This document shows, in pieces, positions 1 to 7,611 of a stretch of DNA of 64,000 nucleotides. The notes under the pieces were generated by a model, which did no database searches, was not told the DNA's origin, and was given only the letters and a program-made list of their open reading frames with translations. Source of the DNA: CAZXDL01 sp964639505 (GTDB taxonomy: Bacteria; Patescibacteriota; Saccharimonadia; Saccharimonadales; UBA4665); the NCBI GenBank assembly GCA_964639505.1, contig CAZXDL010000004.1:10337-74336 (forward strand). Reading direction: 5' to 3'. Every line of letters begins with the position of its first letter. The first letter of the stretch is position 1. Made by a program: the position numbers and the translations under genes.

Positions 1-1
1 C

Positions 2-385
2 TATGATCAAGCTGCAGAAAATAAACGGTTGCGAAGGCAAGCACGGTACTTAGCACTTATCGCTCTTGGCGCTATGACTATTATTGTTTGCATATTAACA
101 ATGATGGGCAGCGCATCTCAGGATTATACTAAAGTGCAGGGGTTATCAAATCTTGCGAGCTTTTTGATACTGCCAGCAGCAGCAGTTACAGGGGGAACCT
201 TAGCCTACATTATCGCGCATCCGGTGCGTATAAAGAATCCAGCTGCCCCTAAACTAACAGTTAACGGCTTTCTGGTTGCGATAGGCTATATTTTTGGTCT
301 GATTCCAGGCTTGTTTTGGCTTTTGATCATATCTTATCCTCTGAGCAAACACGCCTGCGAATTATCAGGCTCAAAATACTGTTAA
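2..385 (+). CDS. Small three-TM membrane protein, 5' end cut by window edge
   Basis: The frame is open from the first bases of the window, so the gene probably starts upstream; a TTG at 29 is the first possible start inside the window, but nothing upstream of it resembles a ribosome binding site. The visible part has three hydrophobic segments (roughly residues 8-28, 44-64 and 80-104 counted from the TTG) separated by short polar loops. I recognise no family. Its TAA stop overlaps the stop of the convergent kinase-like gene by three bases in a TTAA palindrome, so the two genes are tail to tail with no spacer. Confidence 0.6.
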   Translation, partial: YDQAAENKRLRRQARYLALIALGAMTIIVCILTMMGSASQDYTKVQGLSNLASFLILPAAAVTGGTLAYIIAHPVRIKNPAAPKLTVNGFLVAIGYIFGLIPGLFWLLIISYPLSKHACELSGSKYC

Positions 386-912
386 AAGTCCTGCTTGAGA
401 TCTTTTTCAATTGCGTCGGCAGTGACGTTAATTTCCTTATCATTTATATAGAATCGATCAGCGATTTTTCTACCGAGTTCAAGTTCAGCGTCTAAATCAG
501 ATAGTCGTGTACCTTTCTCGCTGTTAGACCGGTTTTTTAAGCGCTGTTCAACTACATCAGCAGGTGCCTCAATCTGGTACACCACTATGTCGGGATAGAC
601 GGCTCTCATTTTATTAATTAATGGTGCGCGCAGCATAACAAGAGGTATGCGGCCTTGGCTTTGCTTAACTGGCGGTAGGCCGTAGCGAAAGGGCAGACCA
701 AACAATTGAACTGTATCTATAAATAAACCCTTGTCTACCAGCTCGTCAAATTCATCGCTAGAGACAAATTTGTGTTCGAGTTCTACTTCTCTGTCGCGCC
801 TAGGGCGATCGGTAGTGGTCGGCGTAATAATAACCAGCCCACGATGATGCAGTTCCTGCACGATGGCTGATTTTCCGGCACCTGATGGCCCAATGATACA
901 TAAGACTTTCAC
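382..912 (-). CDS. Guanylate-kinase-like P-loop nucleotide kinase
   Basis: A 176-residue protein starting with a P-loop, GPSGAGKS (residues 8-15), followed by a region with the guanylate-kinase pattern TTxRPR near residues 33-38. This suggests a phosphoryl transfer enzyme of the guanylate kinase/PhnN type acting on a small phosphorylated substrate in the cytoplasm. It is somewhat shorter than typical Gmk (about 190-210 residues) and the GMP-binding region is diverged, so the substrate is uncertain. The start is a GTG at 912; seven bases upstream lies a TATACT -10 element shared with the divergent UbiA-like gene, and no Shine-Dalgarno is present, so a leaderless transcript is likely. Confidence 0.75.
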   Translation of the reverse strand: MKVLCIIGPSGAGKSAIVQELHHRGLVIITPTTTDRPRRDREVELEHKFVSSDEFDELVDKGLFIDTVQLFGLPFRYGLPPVKQSQGRIPLVMLRAPLINKMRAVYPDIVVYQIEAPADVVEQRLKNRSNSEKGTRLSDLDAELELGRKIADRFYINDKEINVTADAIEKDLKQDF

Positions 913-919
913 TTCAGAC

Positions 920-927
920 AGTATAAT
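920..927. promoter_or_regulatory. Shared palindromic -10 element, divergent leaderless promoter
   Basis: The octamer AGTATAAT reads TATAAT on the plus strand (922-927) and TATACT on the minus strand (925-920). The gap from hexamer to start codon is seven bases on each side (928-934 to the ATG at 935; 919-913 to the GTG at 912). Start sites would fall at or next to the start codons, giving two leaderless mRNAs from one symmetric element. Confidence 0.6.
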
Positions 928-934
928 TTACTCA

Positions 935-1957
935 ATGCCGCAAAACATCATGTCTAGTCTCAAAATAGCGCGCAGCCTGTTGCGGACAGCGACATTTTTA
1001 CTGCTTTTACTGTATTTAGTCATCGGCATGTTAATCGGGCTATATATCAGCGGCTCTAGCTTAAACACACCAGACGAAATCGTTGAGCTTGGCGTAAAGT
1101 TTGTCGTTTGTGGGCTAATAATCGCGCTTTGGTACATTTTTGGTAGCGGCCTAAATGATTACGCAGATTACGAAATCGATAAAATTAACCTGCCCAAAGC
1201 CACCGACAGACCTCTTATTAGCGGCCAAGCCGACAAGCCGGCACTGCTCAGAGTAAGTTTGATCGCCGCTACACTGACAATTCCGCTGGCAGCCTCGCTT
1301 TCAGCCTGGTATATAGTGATTGTTTTAGCCTTATTACTGCTGAGTGTTTCATACTCGATCCCCCCATTTTCTATATCAAGAAGGGGAGGACTCGCACCGC
1401 TTTTGTTGCCTTTAGGCTATATTATCCTCCCATTTGGACTAGGCATGATGCTCTCAAGCGACGACTTCACAGCCAAACCAGTATTATTGCTCACGGCAGC
1501 CTATTACTTTCACTTTATCGGCAGAATAATCCTCAAAGACTACCGTGACGTAAAAGGTGACAAAGCCAACGGCAAAATGACATTTCTACTCAGGCACGGC
1601 AATCGTAGCGTCTGCCTGGTGTCGGCAATTTCAATAACAATTAGCACAGGGCTTATTTTGGTGGCCCTAAATGAATACGCCTACATTTTGCGTTTCGGGT
1701 TTGTCTACCTCTTATTTTTTGGCCTAGTTACACTATATGAAACCTCAAAGGCTACGCGATGGAGCCAACAGAAACCGCTGCTGGCAGCTTTTGGCAGGAC
1801 AATGACAGGGATAACAGCACTTACAATTCTCACGCTCTGCAACGCAATATGGGGTTTTTCTGCGTTAGAACAGGTGGCAATGCTTGTTGGGATTTTAGGC
1901 GTTTACACGTGGAGCGCTCAGCAGGCAAGTCGCTACAACACAGCTCAAACAAGGTAA
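935..1957 (+). CDS. UbiA-family prenyltransferase, integral membrane
   Basis: A 340-residue polytopic protein with about eight to nine hydrophobic helices and both Asp-rich signatures of the UbiA superfamily: NDYADYEID at about residues 74-82 and KDYRDVKGD at about 202. UbiA enzymes transfer a prenyl chain from a prenyl diphosphate to an aromatic or sugar-phosphate acceptor in the membrane. No quinone, haem or decaprenyl-phosphoribose pathway genes are nearby, so the acceptor cannot be named. The ATG at 935 is preferred over an in-frame start at 863, which would bury the promoter and the opposite gene's start; the -10 at 922-927 lies seven bases from this ATG. Confidence 0.8.
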   Translation: MPQNIMSSLKIARSLLRTATFLLLLLYLVIGMLIGLYISGSSLNTPDEIVELGVKFVVCGLIIALWYIFGSGLNDYADYEIDKINLPKATDRPLISGQADKPALLRVSLIAATLTIPLAASLSAWYIVIVLALLLLSVSYSIPPFSISRRGGLAPLLLPLGYIILPFGLGMMLSSDDFTAKPVLLLTAAYYFHFIGRIILKDYRDVKGDKANGKMTFLLRHGNRSVCLVSAISITISTGLILVALNEYAYILRFGFVYLLFFGLVTLYETSKATRWSQQKPLLAAFGRTMTGITALTILTLCNAIWGFSALEQVAMLVGILGVYTWSAQQASRYNTAQTR

Positions 1958-2005
1958 AAGACTCGGTATGGCGTTGCGGTTCGGTTTTAGGTAGACTGAG
2001 GGCAT

Positions 2006-2515
2006 ATGGCCAGCAAAGATCGATTTGCGAAACTCAAAGTCTTTAAATATACACCTGGCGGCATGGCCTTGCCGTTTATTTTGCTTTTTGCCGGCTTGGG
2101 TACCTACGTAATCACCCAATCTAGGGCCGATAGCATCACTTATTCTAATTTTTATAATGCTAATAATGTTGCGCCGTCTGCTGGGATTTATCCGGCAAAT
2201 GATGCAGTCAATGCGCTTGGTTCACAAAATGTCAGTCAGCTCAGTTCAGGCGGTAAATTAACATACAATGGTGGCAGTAAGGTTAAGTACAAGTCGATCT
2301 GTTATTATGTGCGCGTTCCTGAAAATATAACCGGCGACACGTCCGCAAAGATTGAATTCGTCGGCAAGGGCAACTCTAAAACACTGAATCTGGCCGTCTC
2401 CGATGATTATCAAGCCATTTGTGTAAAATCAGGCCACAAATCCCAGAAATCATACAATATCTATAATATTTCCGGCCCAGACGTGCTGGTTTATCAAGCA
2501 ATAACTTCTAGCTAA
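2006..2515 (+). CDS. Single-pass exported protein of unknown function
   Basis: 169 residues: a basic N-terminus (about 17 residues), one hydrophobic segment near residues 18-37, then a polar extracellular part of about 130 residues rich in Ser, Asn, Tyr and Gly, with two cysteines about 25 residues apart that could form a disulfide. No family is recognised. A TAGACT hexamer at 1992-1997 lies eight bases from the ATG and there is no clear Shine-Dalgarno, again suggesting leaderless expression. The gene ends in a four-base overlap with the convergent proline-rich membrane gene. Confidence 0.65.
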   Translation: MASKDRFAKLKVFKYTPGGMALPFILLFAGLGTYVITQSRADSITYSNFYNANNVAPSAGIYPANDAVNALGSQNVSQLSSGGKLTYNGGSKVKYKSICYYVRVPENITGDTSAKIEFVGKGNSKTLNLAVSDDYQAICVKSGHKSQKSYNIYNISGPDVLVYQAITSS

Positions 2516-3045
2516 TAGCTCATCGAGTCGTAGGCGCTGTGTATGACCATTTCGGCAATCACTATGTTGGCCACGTAAACGATAGTAAAGGTGGCCGCGC
2601 TGAGACCGATGACCGAAAACGGGCTAACGTGTTTATTGTTTTGCCGGTAGTCCAAAATCGAAATTATGACCGCAAGTATTGCCAAAGAAACACTCACAAT
2701 GGCGGTTGCCCAGAGGTTTTTAACTATGTAAAAAATCAACAAGTAGGCGGTCGCGGAAGCAATTCCACAAATTAAAACAATCAGCTCACGAAACGCCGAG
2801 GATGCATCGGTATAGGAGCTATCTTCTGGTAGAGAAGCCGGCTGAAATGGTGTGGGCGGCGCTGGGGCCACCGGAGTTGGATACAGGCCTTGCACGCTTC
2901 GATCGACAATATTGGAATTGCCAACGTAGGCTGGGCCAGTAGGCGGCGCCTCTGTTTGCGGTGGAGTTGGTACGACCGGAGCAGCCGCGACTGGAGCTGG
3001 TTCAGGCGCACCGGCCGTTGGTGTTGTTGGAGTTTGAGGATTCAT
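2512..3045 (-). CDS. Proline-rich N-terminus plus three-TM membrane protein
   Basis: 177 residues. The first 75 are low-complexity Pro/Ala/Thr and presumably disordered; three hydrophobic helices follow near residues 85-108, 112-130 and 142-166. This layout (disordered Pro-rich tail plus a small helical bundle) is common among uncharacterised CPR and actinobacterial membrane proteins. No catalytic motif is visible. An AAGGT stretch about seven bases upstream of the ATG can serve as ribosome binding site. Confidence 0.6.
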   Translation of the reverse strand: MNPQTPTTPTAGAPEPAPVAAAPVVPTPPQTEAPPTGPAYVGNSNIVDRSVQGLYPTPVAPAPPTPFQPASLPEDSSYTDASSAFRELIVLICGIASATAYLLIFYIVKNLWATAIVSVSLAILAVIISILDYRQNNKHVSPFSVIGLSAATFTIVYVANIVIAEMVIHSAYDSMSY

Positions 3046-3115
3046 ATTTTTACCTTTTAGATTAACTTAAATACATAGTACTACAACGCTTACGTTTAAC
3101 CGAGGTAAAATTGTA

Positions 3116-3144
3116 TTGACATCCAACAATACGGGTGGCATGAT
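3116..3144 (+). promoter_or_regulatory. Promoter of the four-TM gene at 3170
   Basis: A perfect TTGACA -35 at 3116-3121 is followed after 17 bases by CATGAT at 3139-3144. A strong Shine-Dalgarno, AAGGAGG, sits just before the ATG at 3170, so this gene has a conventional leader, unlike several neighbours. Confidence 0.55.
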
Positions 3145-3169
3145 TAGATTACAAATCTAAGGAGGTTTC

Positions 3170-3571
3170 ATGGCTGCAAATAGTCAACCATCAGGGTGGG
3201 TTGGCTGGGTATACTTTGCCGGTATGCTTATGCTTATACTAGGGTTCTTCTCATTATTCCGAGGCATTCTTGCTCTCGTTAAGCACACAGCTTACGTTGT
3301 AACACCAGATTCTCTGATTGTGTTCAACTACACAAGCTGGGGCTGGACACATATTGTGCTCGGCATAGTTCTAATTACCGCTGCCGGATCTGCAATGTCA
3401 GGCCGTTGGTGGGGTAGAATTATTGGCGCTGTTGTAGCAGCATTGGCTCTTTTGGAAAACTTGGTACTTCTACCAGCCTATCCAATCTGGTCAATCATCG
3501 CTATCATCATCAGTGGATTCGTACTTTACGCACTCCTCGTCAAGGGTAGTGAAGCTAGATTAGACACCTAA
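3170..3571 (+). CDS. DUF7144-type four-TM membrane protein
   Basis: 133 residues forming four hydrophobic helices (about 12-36, 58-76, 83-101, 105-126). The pattern of an N-terminal GWVxxAG helix, a hydrophilic loop with a Tyr/Trp-rich segment, then three close helices fits the small DUF7144 family seen in Actinobacteria and Saccharibacteria; that assignment is from memory of the family pattern. Function unknown. It has its own promoter and a strong intrinsic terminator, so it is a single-gene unit. Confidence 0.7.
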   Translation: MAANSQPSGWVGWVYFAGMLMLILGFFSLFRGILALVKHTAYVVTPDSLIVFNYTSWGWTHIVLGIVLITAAGSAMSGRWWGRIIGAVVAALALLENLVLLPAYPIWSIIAIIISGFVLYALLVKGSEARLDT

Positions 3572-3593
3572 AAACGTACTAATTTTACCAATT

Positions 3594-3624
3594 AAAAAAG
3601 AGGCCCGGCAAAGGCCTCTTTTTT
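3594..3624. terminator. Bidirectional intrinsic terminator
   Basis: A 12-base perfect inverted repeat (3594-3605 with 3613-3624, arms AAAAAAGAGGCC and its complement) encloses a 7-base loop. The A-run on one side and T-run on the other let it terminate both the gene ending at 3571 and the opposing HdeD-like gene ending at 3665. Confidence 0.9.
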
Positions 3625-3664
3625 GTTGTCTGACTCGTACTGTTTTTAAGAAGGGCTGAATTAA

Positions 3665-4210
3665 TTAAGCTTCGTTGAGCTTTTTGAGGTCAAATGACAG
3701 GGCGATAGTCATGATGCCTGAAATCAGGGCGAATAAGCCTAGAATCCAAACAATTGCTACGCCACTTCCGACTGGCTGCCTGAGGACGACGATACCAGCG
3801 ATAACGCCAATCACACCAATTATGATAGTCAGTGCTCTTGAGGTTTGTAATTGGTTGCCAATAAAGGCCGCGACGATATCAGCAATGCCACGGAGAATAA
3901 ATGTAAACCCGATTAGCAGAATGAAAGTCGCAAATGTAACCTGTGGGTGACGAGTTAGGTAAACTCCGACACCGAGTGCGAAAGCACCAAAGATCAATGA
4001 CAAGAACCAAGTGTTACCTTTGCCGATGCTCATCAAGCCGTGGATGATTTCTGCGATACCCCACACCAAAACGTAAACACTAAACAACACTACGAGTGTT
4101 GCAATAGTTAGACCTGGCCAAAAAAGTGCAGCGATGCCAAAAAGGATGGCAACAATACCTTCGATGAGACCAACCCACCAATATTCACTTACTTCGTTTT
4201 TCCTAGCCAT
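3665..4210 (-). CDS. HdeD family (DUF308) membrane protein
   Basis: 181 residues with six hydrophobic helices arranged as three repeated hairpins, including the WWxGLIEGIVAILFGI and RGIADIVAAF repeat segments typical of the HdeD/DUF308 family. In Enterobacteria HdeD is linked to acid resistance; in other phyla the role is unknown. A consensus Shine-Dalgarno GGAGGAAAC precedes the ATG. Transcription ends at the shared terminator at 3594-3624. Confidence 0.85.
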   Translation of the reverse strand: MARKNEVSEYWWVGLIEGIVAILFGIAALFWPGLTIATLVVLFSVYVLVWGIAEIIHGLMSIGKGNTWFLSLIFGAFALGVGVYLTRHPQVTFATFILLIGFTFILRGIADIVAAFIGNQLQTSRALTIIIGVIGVIAGIVVLRQPVGSGVAIVWILGLFALISGIMTIALSFDLKKLNEA

Positions 4211-4311
4211 GTTTCCTCCGTACGTAATTTAATGTTGAGTCAGTTTTAAACCTCAGCCTCCTTCCTGTGTACTTTTATACACCAAGACGGCGAAATAGCA
4301 AGCTTGAGCAA

Positions 4312-4650
4312 TTACAATTTTTTGCGACGTTTAGCGCTGCGAATAGCAACTTCTGTAAGGATAATTCGCGTTAAGGCTACAAAGATTGTTATGCCAAAAA
4401 ACACATAAAATATCGTAAAAATTTTGCCCGCATCCGTCTTGGGCACAATATCACCATAACCGACGGTCGCCAGAGTAATCGTGGTGAAATAAAACGAGTT
4501 TAGCCAGCTCAGCTTTTCGACAGCATGATAAAAGAAAGCTCCAAAAACAATAAAGAACGCCGCCACGCTAGCTAATTTTGCATATGAGGCGTTAGCTTTG
4601 AGAGTTGCAAGTGTATTATCTAGATCTTCTTGATCATCAATTTTAGACAT
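4312..4650 (-). CDS. Two-TM potassium channel with TVGYGD filter
   Basis: 112 residues: a short cytoplasmic N-terminus, TM1 (about 27-45), a pore helix, the canonical selectivity filter TVGYGD (about 63-68), TM2 (about 80-101) and a very basic tail. This is a minimal KcsA-like K+ channel pore with no regulatory RCK domain; four copies would assemble into a channel. Only three bases separate it from the stop of the cohesin-like gene, so it is the last gene of the dockerin/cohesin/channel unit. Confidence 0.9.
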   Translation of the reverse strand: MSKIDDQEDLDNTLATLKANASYAKLASVAAFFIVFGAFFYHAVEKLSWLNSFYFTTITLATVGYGDIVPKTDAGKIFTIFYVFFGITIFVALTRIILTEVAIRSAKRRKKL

Positions 4651-4653
4651 AAG

Positions 4654-5850
4654 CTAATATTTCCAATCTTGGTTATCGCCTCTGTTATTGGGCGAAACAA
4701 TTATCCCTGGTGTCATAGCGTCATGCCTAGTGTGGGGCTTGGCCTCGCTAAACTTTGTAGTGGCACTAACACCCGCAGCTGGGCTGTGATCGCCGCCGTG
4801 GTGGATCAGCTTATCGACATTTTTCTTAAATCCGCCCTTGGATCCAAAGATAAGATCAATTAACAAACCTAGTACTATTAATCCAACCAGCACCATTAAT
4901 ATCTTAGGAATAGCGCTACCACCCGCGTCGAAATTTACAACTATGGTCTGGGGATTTTCCGCGGTGGTACCTGGCTGGATCAATACTTCAATTTTTTGAG
5001 TCCTGCCGTCGAATGTAATCACACCTTTTGAGAGCCCCGAAGTTAGGTCCTTCAATATGACTTGGCCGTCTTTATTAGTAACGCCAGATTTACCCGCTAA
5101 AGTTACTTTGGCGCCCTCGATAGCTACACTCTTTTTATTAACTACCGTTAGTTTTACAGTGCCACGTGCAGTAGATACTGATGAATTGCTGACATCTTCG
5201 GCAGAGGTAGTAGGGCTAACCGTTTCCGCGATTGTGTCGGCAACTTTACCCAATAATGACTTCTTTTTTGTAGCGCCACCAGTACCACCTGAACCAGAGG
5301 TTGGTACGGCTGCGATTGTGTAGCTGCCGCCGGTGAGATTTGCCAACAGGTTAACACCTGAACTGTTAGTTATGCCAGAGCAGGGAGTTGCGTCAGCCGT
5401 ACTGCTGCAAATATGGGCAAAGCTGAGGGCTGTGCTGCCGACACTGCTAGAATGGAGGGTAATTTTTGCCATTGCACCATTGGTCGACGATGGGCTCTTA
5501 GCATAGCGCGATATTTTGATGGTACCGCCTGAAGCCACATCTGTGGCTGGGTTGAGGGTGAAGTGTGATGAAGGATCGGTCGCTATGCTCGCCGAGCTAA
5601 AAGCTGAGGTAGAGTAGTTAATTGTTGTCTTCCAGGCGTTAACCGAATTGCCGCCGGTATCAAGCATCAAATACAGCACCAGATCGTCGCCAACGGTAAC
5701 ACTCTTGCTAGCCGGAGATAGCGAAAATCCCGCGTTAACTGCGGCGCCGGCAGGCAAGACAGCAGCAAGCGGGAGCCCAGCTACAATCAAGCCAGCAATC
5801 AAGCTGGTAATTTTCTTTGGAATTAGTCGCTTAAGGTATATTTTGCTCAT
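4654..5850 (-). CDS. Membrane-anchored surface protein with cohesin-like domain
   Basis: 398 residues. A signal peptide ends near residue 37 (AGAA); residues about 40-180 resemble a cohesin/carbohydrate-binding beta-sandwich (SVTVGDDLVLYLMLDTGG, then NAWKTTINYS); a Gly/Ser linker follows; about 230-310 resembles a Cna-B/carboxypeptidase-regulatory-like beta domain (VAIEGAKVTLAGKSGVTNKD); then a transmembrane helix (about 317-336) and a polar cytoplasmic tail. Cohesins bind dockerins, and the gene immediately upstream encodes a dockerin-like repeat, so the two products may form a surface complex. The cohesin assignment is by pattern only. Confidence 0.7.
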   Translation of the reverse strand: MSKIYLKRLIPKKITSLIAGLIVAGLPLAAVLPAGAAVNAGFSLSPASKSVTVGDDLVLYLMLDTGGNSVNAWKTTINYSTSAFSSASIATDPSSHFTLNPATDVASGGTIKISRYAKSPSSTNGAMAKITLHSSSVGSTALSFAHICSSTADATPCSGITNSSGVNLLANLTGGSYTIAAVPTSGSGGTGGATKKKSLLGKVADTIAETVSPTTSAEDVSNSSVSTARGTVKLTVVNKKSVAIEGAKVTLAGKSGVTNKDGQVILKDLTSGLSKGVITFDGRTQKIEVLIQPGTTAENPQTIVVNFDAGGSAIPKILMVLVGLIVLGLLIDLIFGSKGGFKKNVDKLIHHGGDHSPAAGVSATTKFSEAKPHTRHDAMTPGIIVSPNNRGDNQDWKY

Positions 5851-5859
5851 TATGTCGGC

Positions 5860-6444
5860 CTAGTGTTGATATATCCCCAATAAAAAGTCGAGGTCAGCTT
5901 GATCAATAAAGCCGGTCGGCACGAAATCCTCAGCTGGGCTAGTGCCACTTTCCCAGTGTCCCAAAAATATACCTAAGTCAAACAGATTTACTATCCCGTC
6001 ATTGTTTAAGTCACCAAGTTGTGCCTGAATTATATTACTGGCGTCCGATGTTGAAGTATCCGAACCATCGGCATTAGTAGCTGTTACTACGGCCCTAACT
6101 GTGTTGCCGGCATCTGAGGATTGAAGAGTGTATGAGCTGTCGGTCGCTCCGGAAATATCCGAACAGTTGCTGCCACCACTGTCGCAGGTCCGCCATTGAT
6201 AAGTATAAGTTGGGAATCCAGTCCAACTGCCATCGTCAGTCGTCAGCACCTGCCCAACAGCCGCAACACCAGATAAGAAGGGTCGGGAGGTGTTAATTGG
6301 TGGCGATCCGGCCGCAAAAGAAGTGATCGTGTGCGTGACGACTCCCACGGCCATCAGACTCGCGACAAATACAACACCTAGGGTAACCACGTGATAAGGC
6401 TTGTGCTTAAAGCCATGTTTGGCGTGCTTTATTAGCGTTCTCAT
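5860..6444 (-). CDS. Exported Ig-like plus dockerin-like protein
   Basis: 194 residues: an N-terminal signal/anchor (hydrophobic about 20-38), an Ig-like repeat (about 48-140, with YQWRTCDSGGSNC and the SYTLQSSDAGNTVRAVVTA strand pattern common in actinobacterial surface proteins) and a C-terminal dockerin-like region. The first calcium loop is canonical (DLNNDGIVNLFD, Asp/Asn at positions 1, 3, 5 and 12); the second, near FIDQADLDFLL, is degenerate. It lies nine bases upstream of the cohesin-like gene and is probably co-transcribed. No strong Shine-Dalgarno precedes the ATG. Confidence 0.72.
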   Translation of the reverse strand: MRTLIKHAKHGFKHKPYHVVTLGVVFVASLMAVGVVTHTITSFAAGSPPINTSRPFLSGVAAVGQVLTTDDGSWTGFPTYTYQWRTCDSGGSNCSDISGATDSSYTLQSSDAGNTVRAVVTATNADGSDTSTSDASNIIQAQLGDLNNDGIVNLFDLGIFLGHWESGTSPAEDFVPTGFIDQADLDFLLGIYQH

Positions 6445-6631
6445 TTGAAGATTTTGTTTTGAATTTTTTATTACAAAGAACTATTAAAAGGTTACACCTT
6501 ACGACAAGAGAATGCAAACAAAATTATTGCCGGATTCAGCTGTGGATAAATGACTCGTTGTAAGAAAAATAACTGCTCGCTTTCTAAGCCAAATATAAGC
6601 TTAAAATGGTGAATGTTTTGGGAGGTGTTAT

Positions 6632-6709
6632 ATGTCGTTAAAAACGATGCCTCAAACAAAAACCTCCAAAAATAAGCCAAGCTGGTGGCGTGATTATATT
6701 TCAAGTTAA
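6632..6709 (+). CDS. Candidate 25-residue small protein
   Basis: An ATG at 6632 preceded at six bases by GGGAGG opens a 25-codon frame ending at TAA 6707-6709. The product is basic with a Trp-rich end (KPSWWRDYISS). The last four bases overlap the stop of the YihY-type gene on the other strand. The good Shine-Dalgarno in an otherwise empty region is the main support. It is too short for any family call and could be chance. Confidence 0.4.
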   Translation: MSLKTMPQTKTSKNKPSWWRDYISS

Positions 6710-7587
6710 TTTTTATTTTTATCAGCGGTAAAACTTCGCGGCCAGAGCTTTTTTGAACTAACGACAGCTATTTCATTGGCATAATATATGGTTTGCGCCT
6801 GCAAGTAAATCCAAAATAACAGACCAAGGGTCAAGGCAAAGTAGCTATACAGCGCATCCAAATGCCGCAGCTCCCTAGTTAAAATGTAACCGCCTAGTAC
6901 TTGCAAAATCACCAGCCCCACAGCCGCGCAAGCCGCGCCAAGCCAGGTTTCTTTAAGTGTTACGTGCCTTGGCAGGCTGGCTTTGATCAAGAAATTAAAT
7001 AACGCAAACAAGATAATCAAGTTTAATGAGAGCGATGCCAGCCGAAATACCCAACCTTGACCGGCCGCGGCAGCCAAGCTAGCTATGACCGAAGCAGAGA
7101 TAAAACCTAGGCCGCCGACGATAATGATGGCAAAGCTTCTCATTAAGCCGGTAAAGAAGCTGTCGTCTGGCTTGCTCTTGAATCCCCATATTTTTCGCAC
7201 ACCTTGCCTAAAAACATCCGCTACACCCCTGATGCCGTATAGCGTGAATAAAATACCGGCCAGCAGCGCGAAGCCGTTACTCTGCAATCCATTAATGTGC
7301 GCAGTCAGCTGGTTGCCGAGCACTGGAAAATAATCCGTCACGCTTTCTAAAACAGCCTTTTCGAGCTCCGGATAATTACTAAGCGTATTATCAGCTACCG
7401 TTGTCAGTATCATCAAGAGGGGGAAGAGGGCCAAAAAACCATAGTATGTCAGAAGTGCCGCCCAATAACCGGCCCGATCATCGCCATATTTTTTTATGAC
7501 GGCGTAGCTAAAACCAGATAACCGATGCCGCTGCTGGTAAGCGTCGACTCGTTTGATAAGCTTTTGGGCTGGCTTCATATAAGCCAT
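6706..7587 (-). CDS. YihY/BrkB-family inner-membrane protein
   Basis: 293 residues with six transmembrane helices and the family landmarks: an amphipathic N-terminus with DDRAGYWAALLTYYGFLALFP-type sequence (about 30-58), the central YGIRGVADVFRQGVRKIWG region (about 117-135) and the C-terminal YANEIA (about 268-273). YihY proteins were once annotated as ribonuclease BN; their real role is not established. It follows the two-TM gene at 7612 by 24 bases on the same strand, probably one transcript. Confidence 0.88.
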   Translation of the reverse strand: MAYMKPAQKLIKRVDAYQQRHRLSGFSYAVIKKYGDDRAGYWAALLTYYGFLALFPLLMILTTVADNTLSNYPELEKAVLESVTDYFPVLGNQLTAHINGLQSNGFALLAGILFTLYGIRGVADVFRQGVRKIWGFKSKPDDSFFTGLMRSFAIIIVGGLGFISASVIASLAAAAGQGWVFRLASLSLNLIILFALFNFLIKASLPRHVTLKETWLGAACAAVGLVILQVLGGYILTRELRHLDALYSYFALTLGLLFWIYLQAQTIYYANEIAVVSSKKLWPRSFTADKNKN

Positions 7588-7611
7588 TCTAAATGATTTT
7601 GCGCGAAAGAC

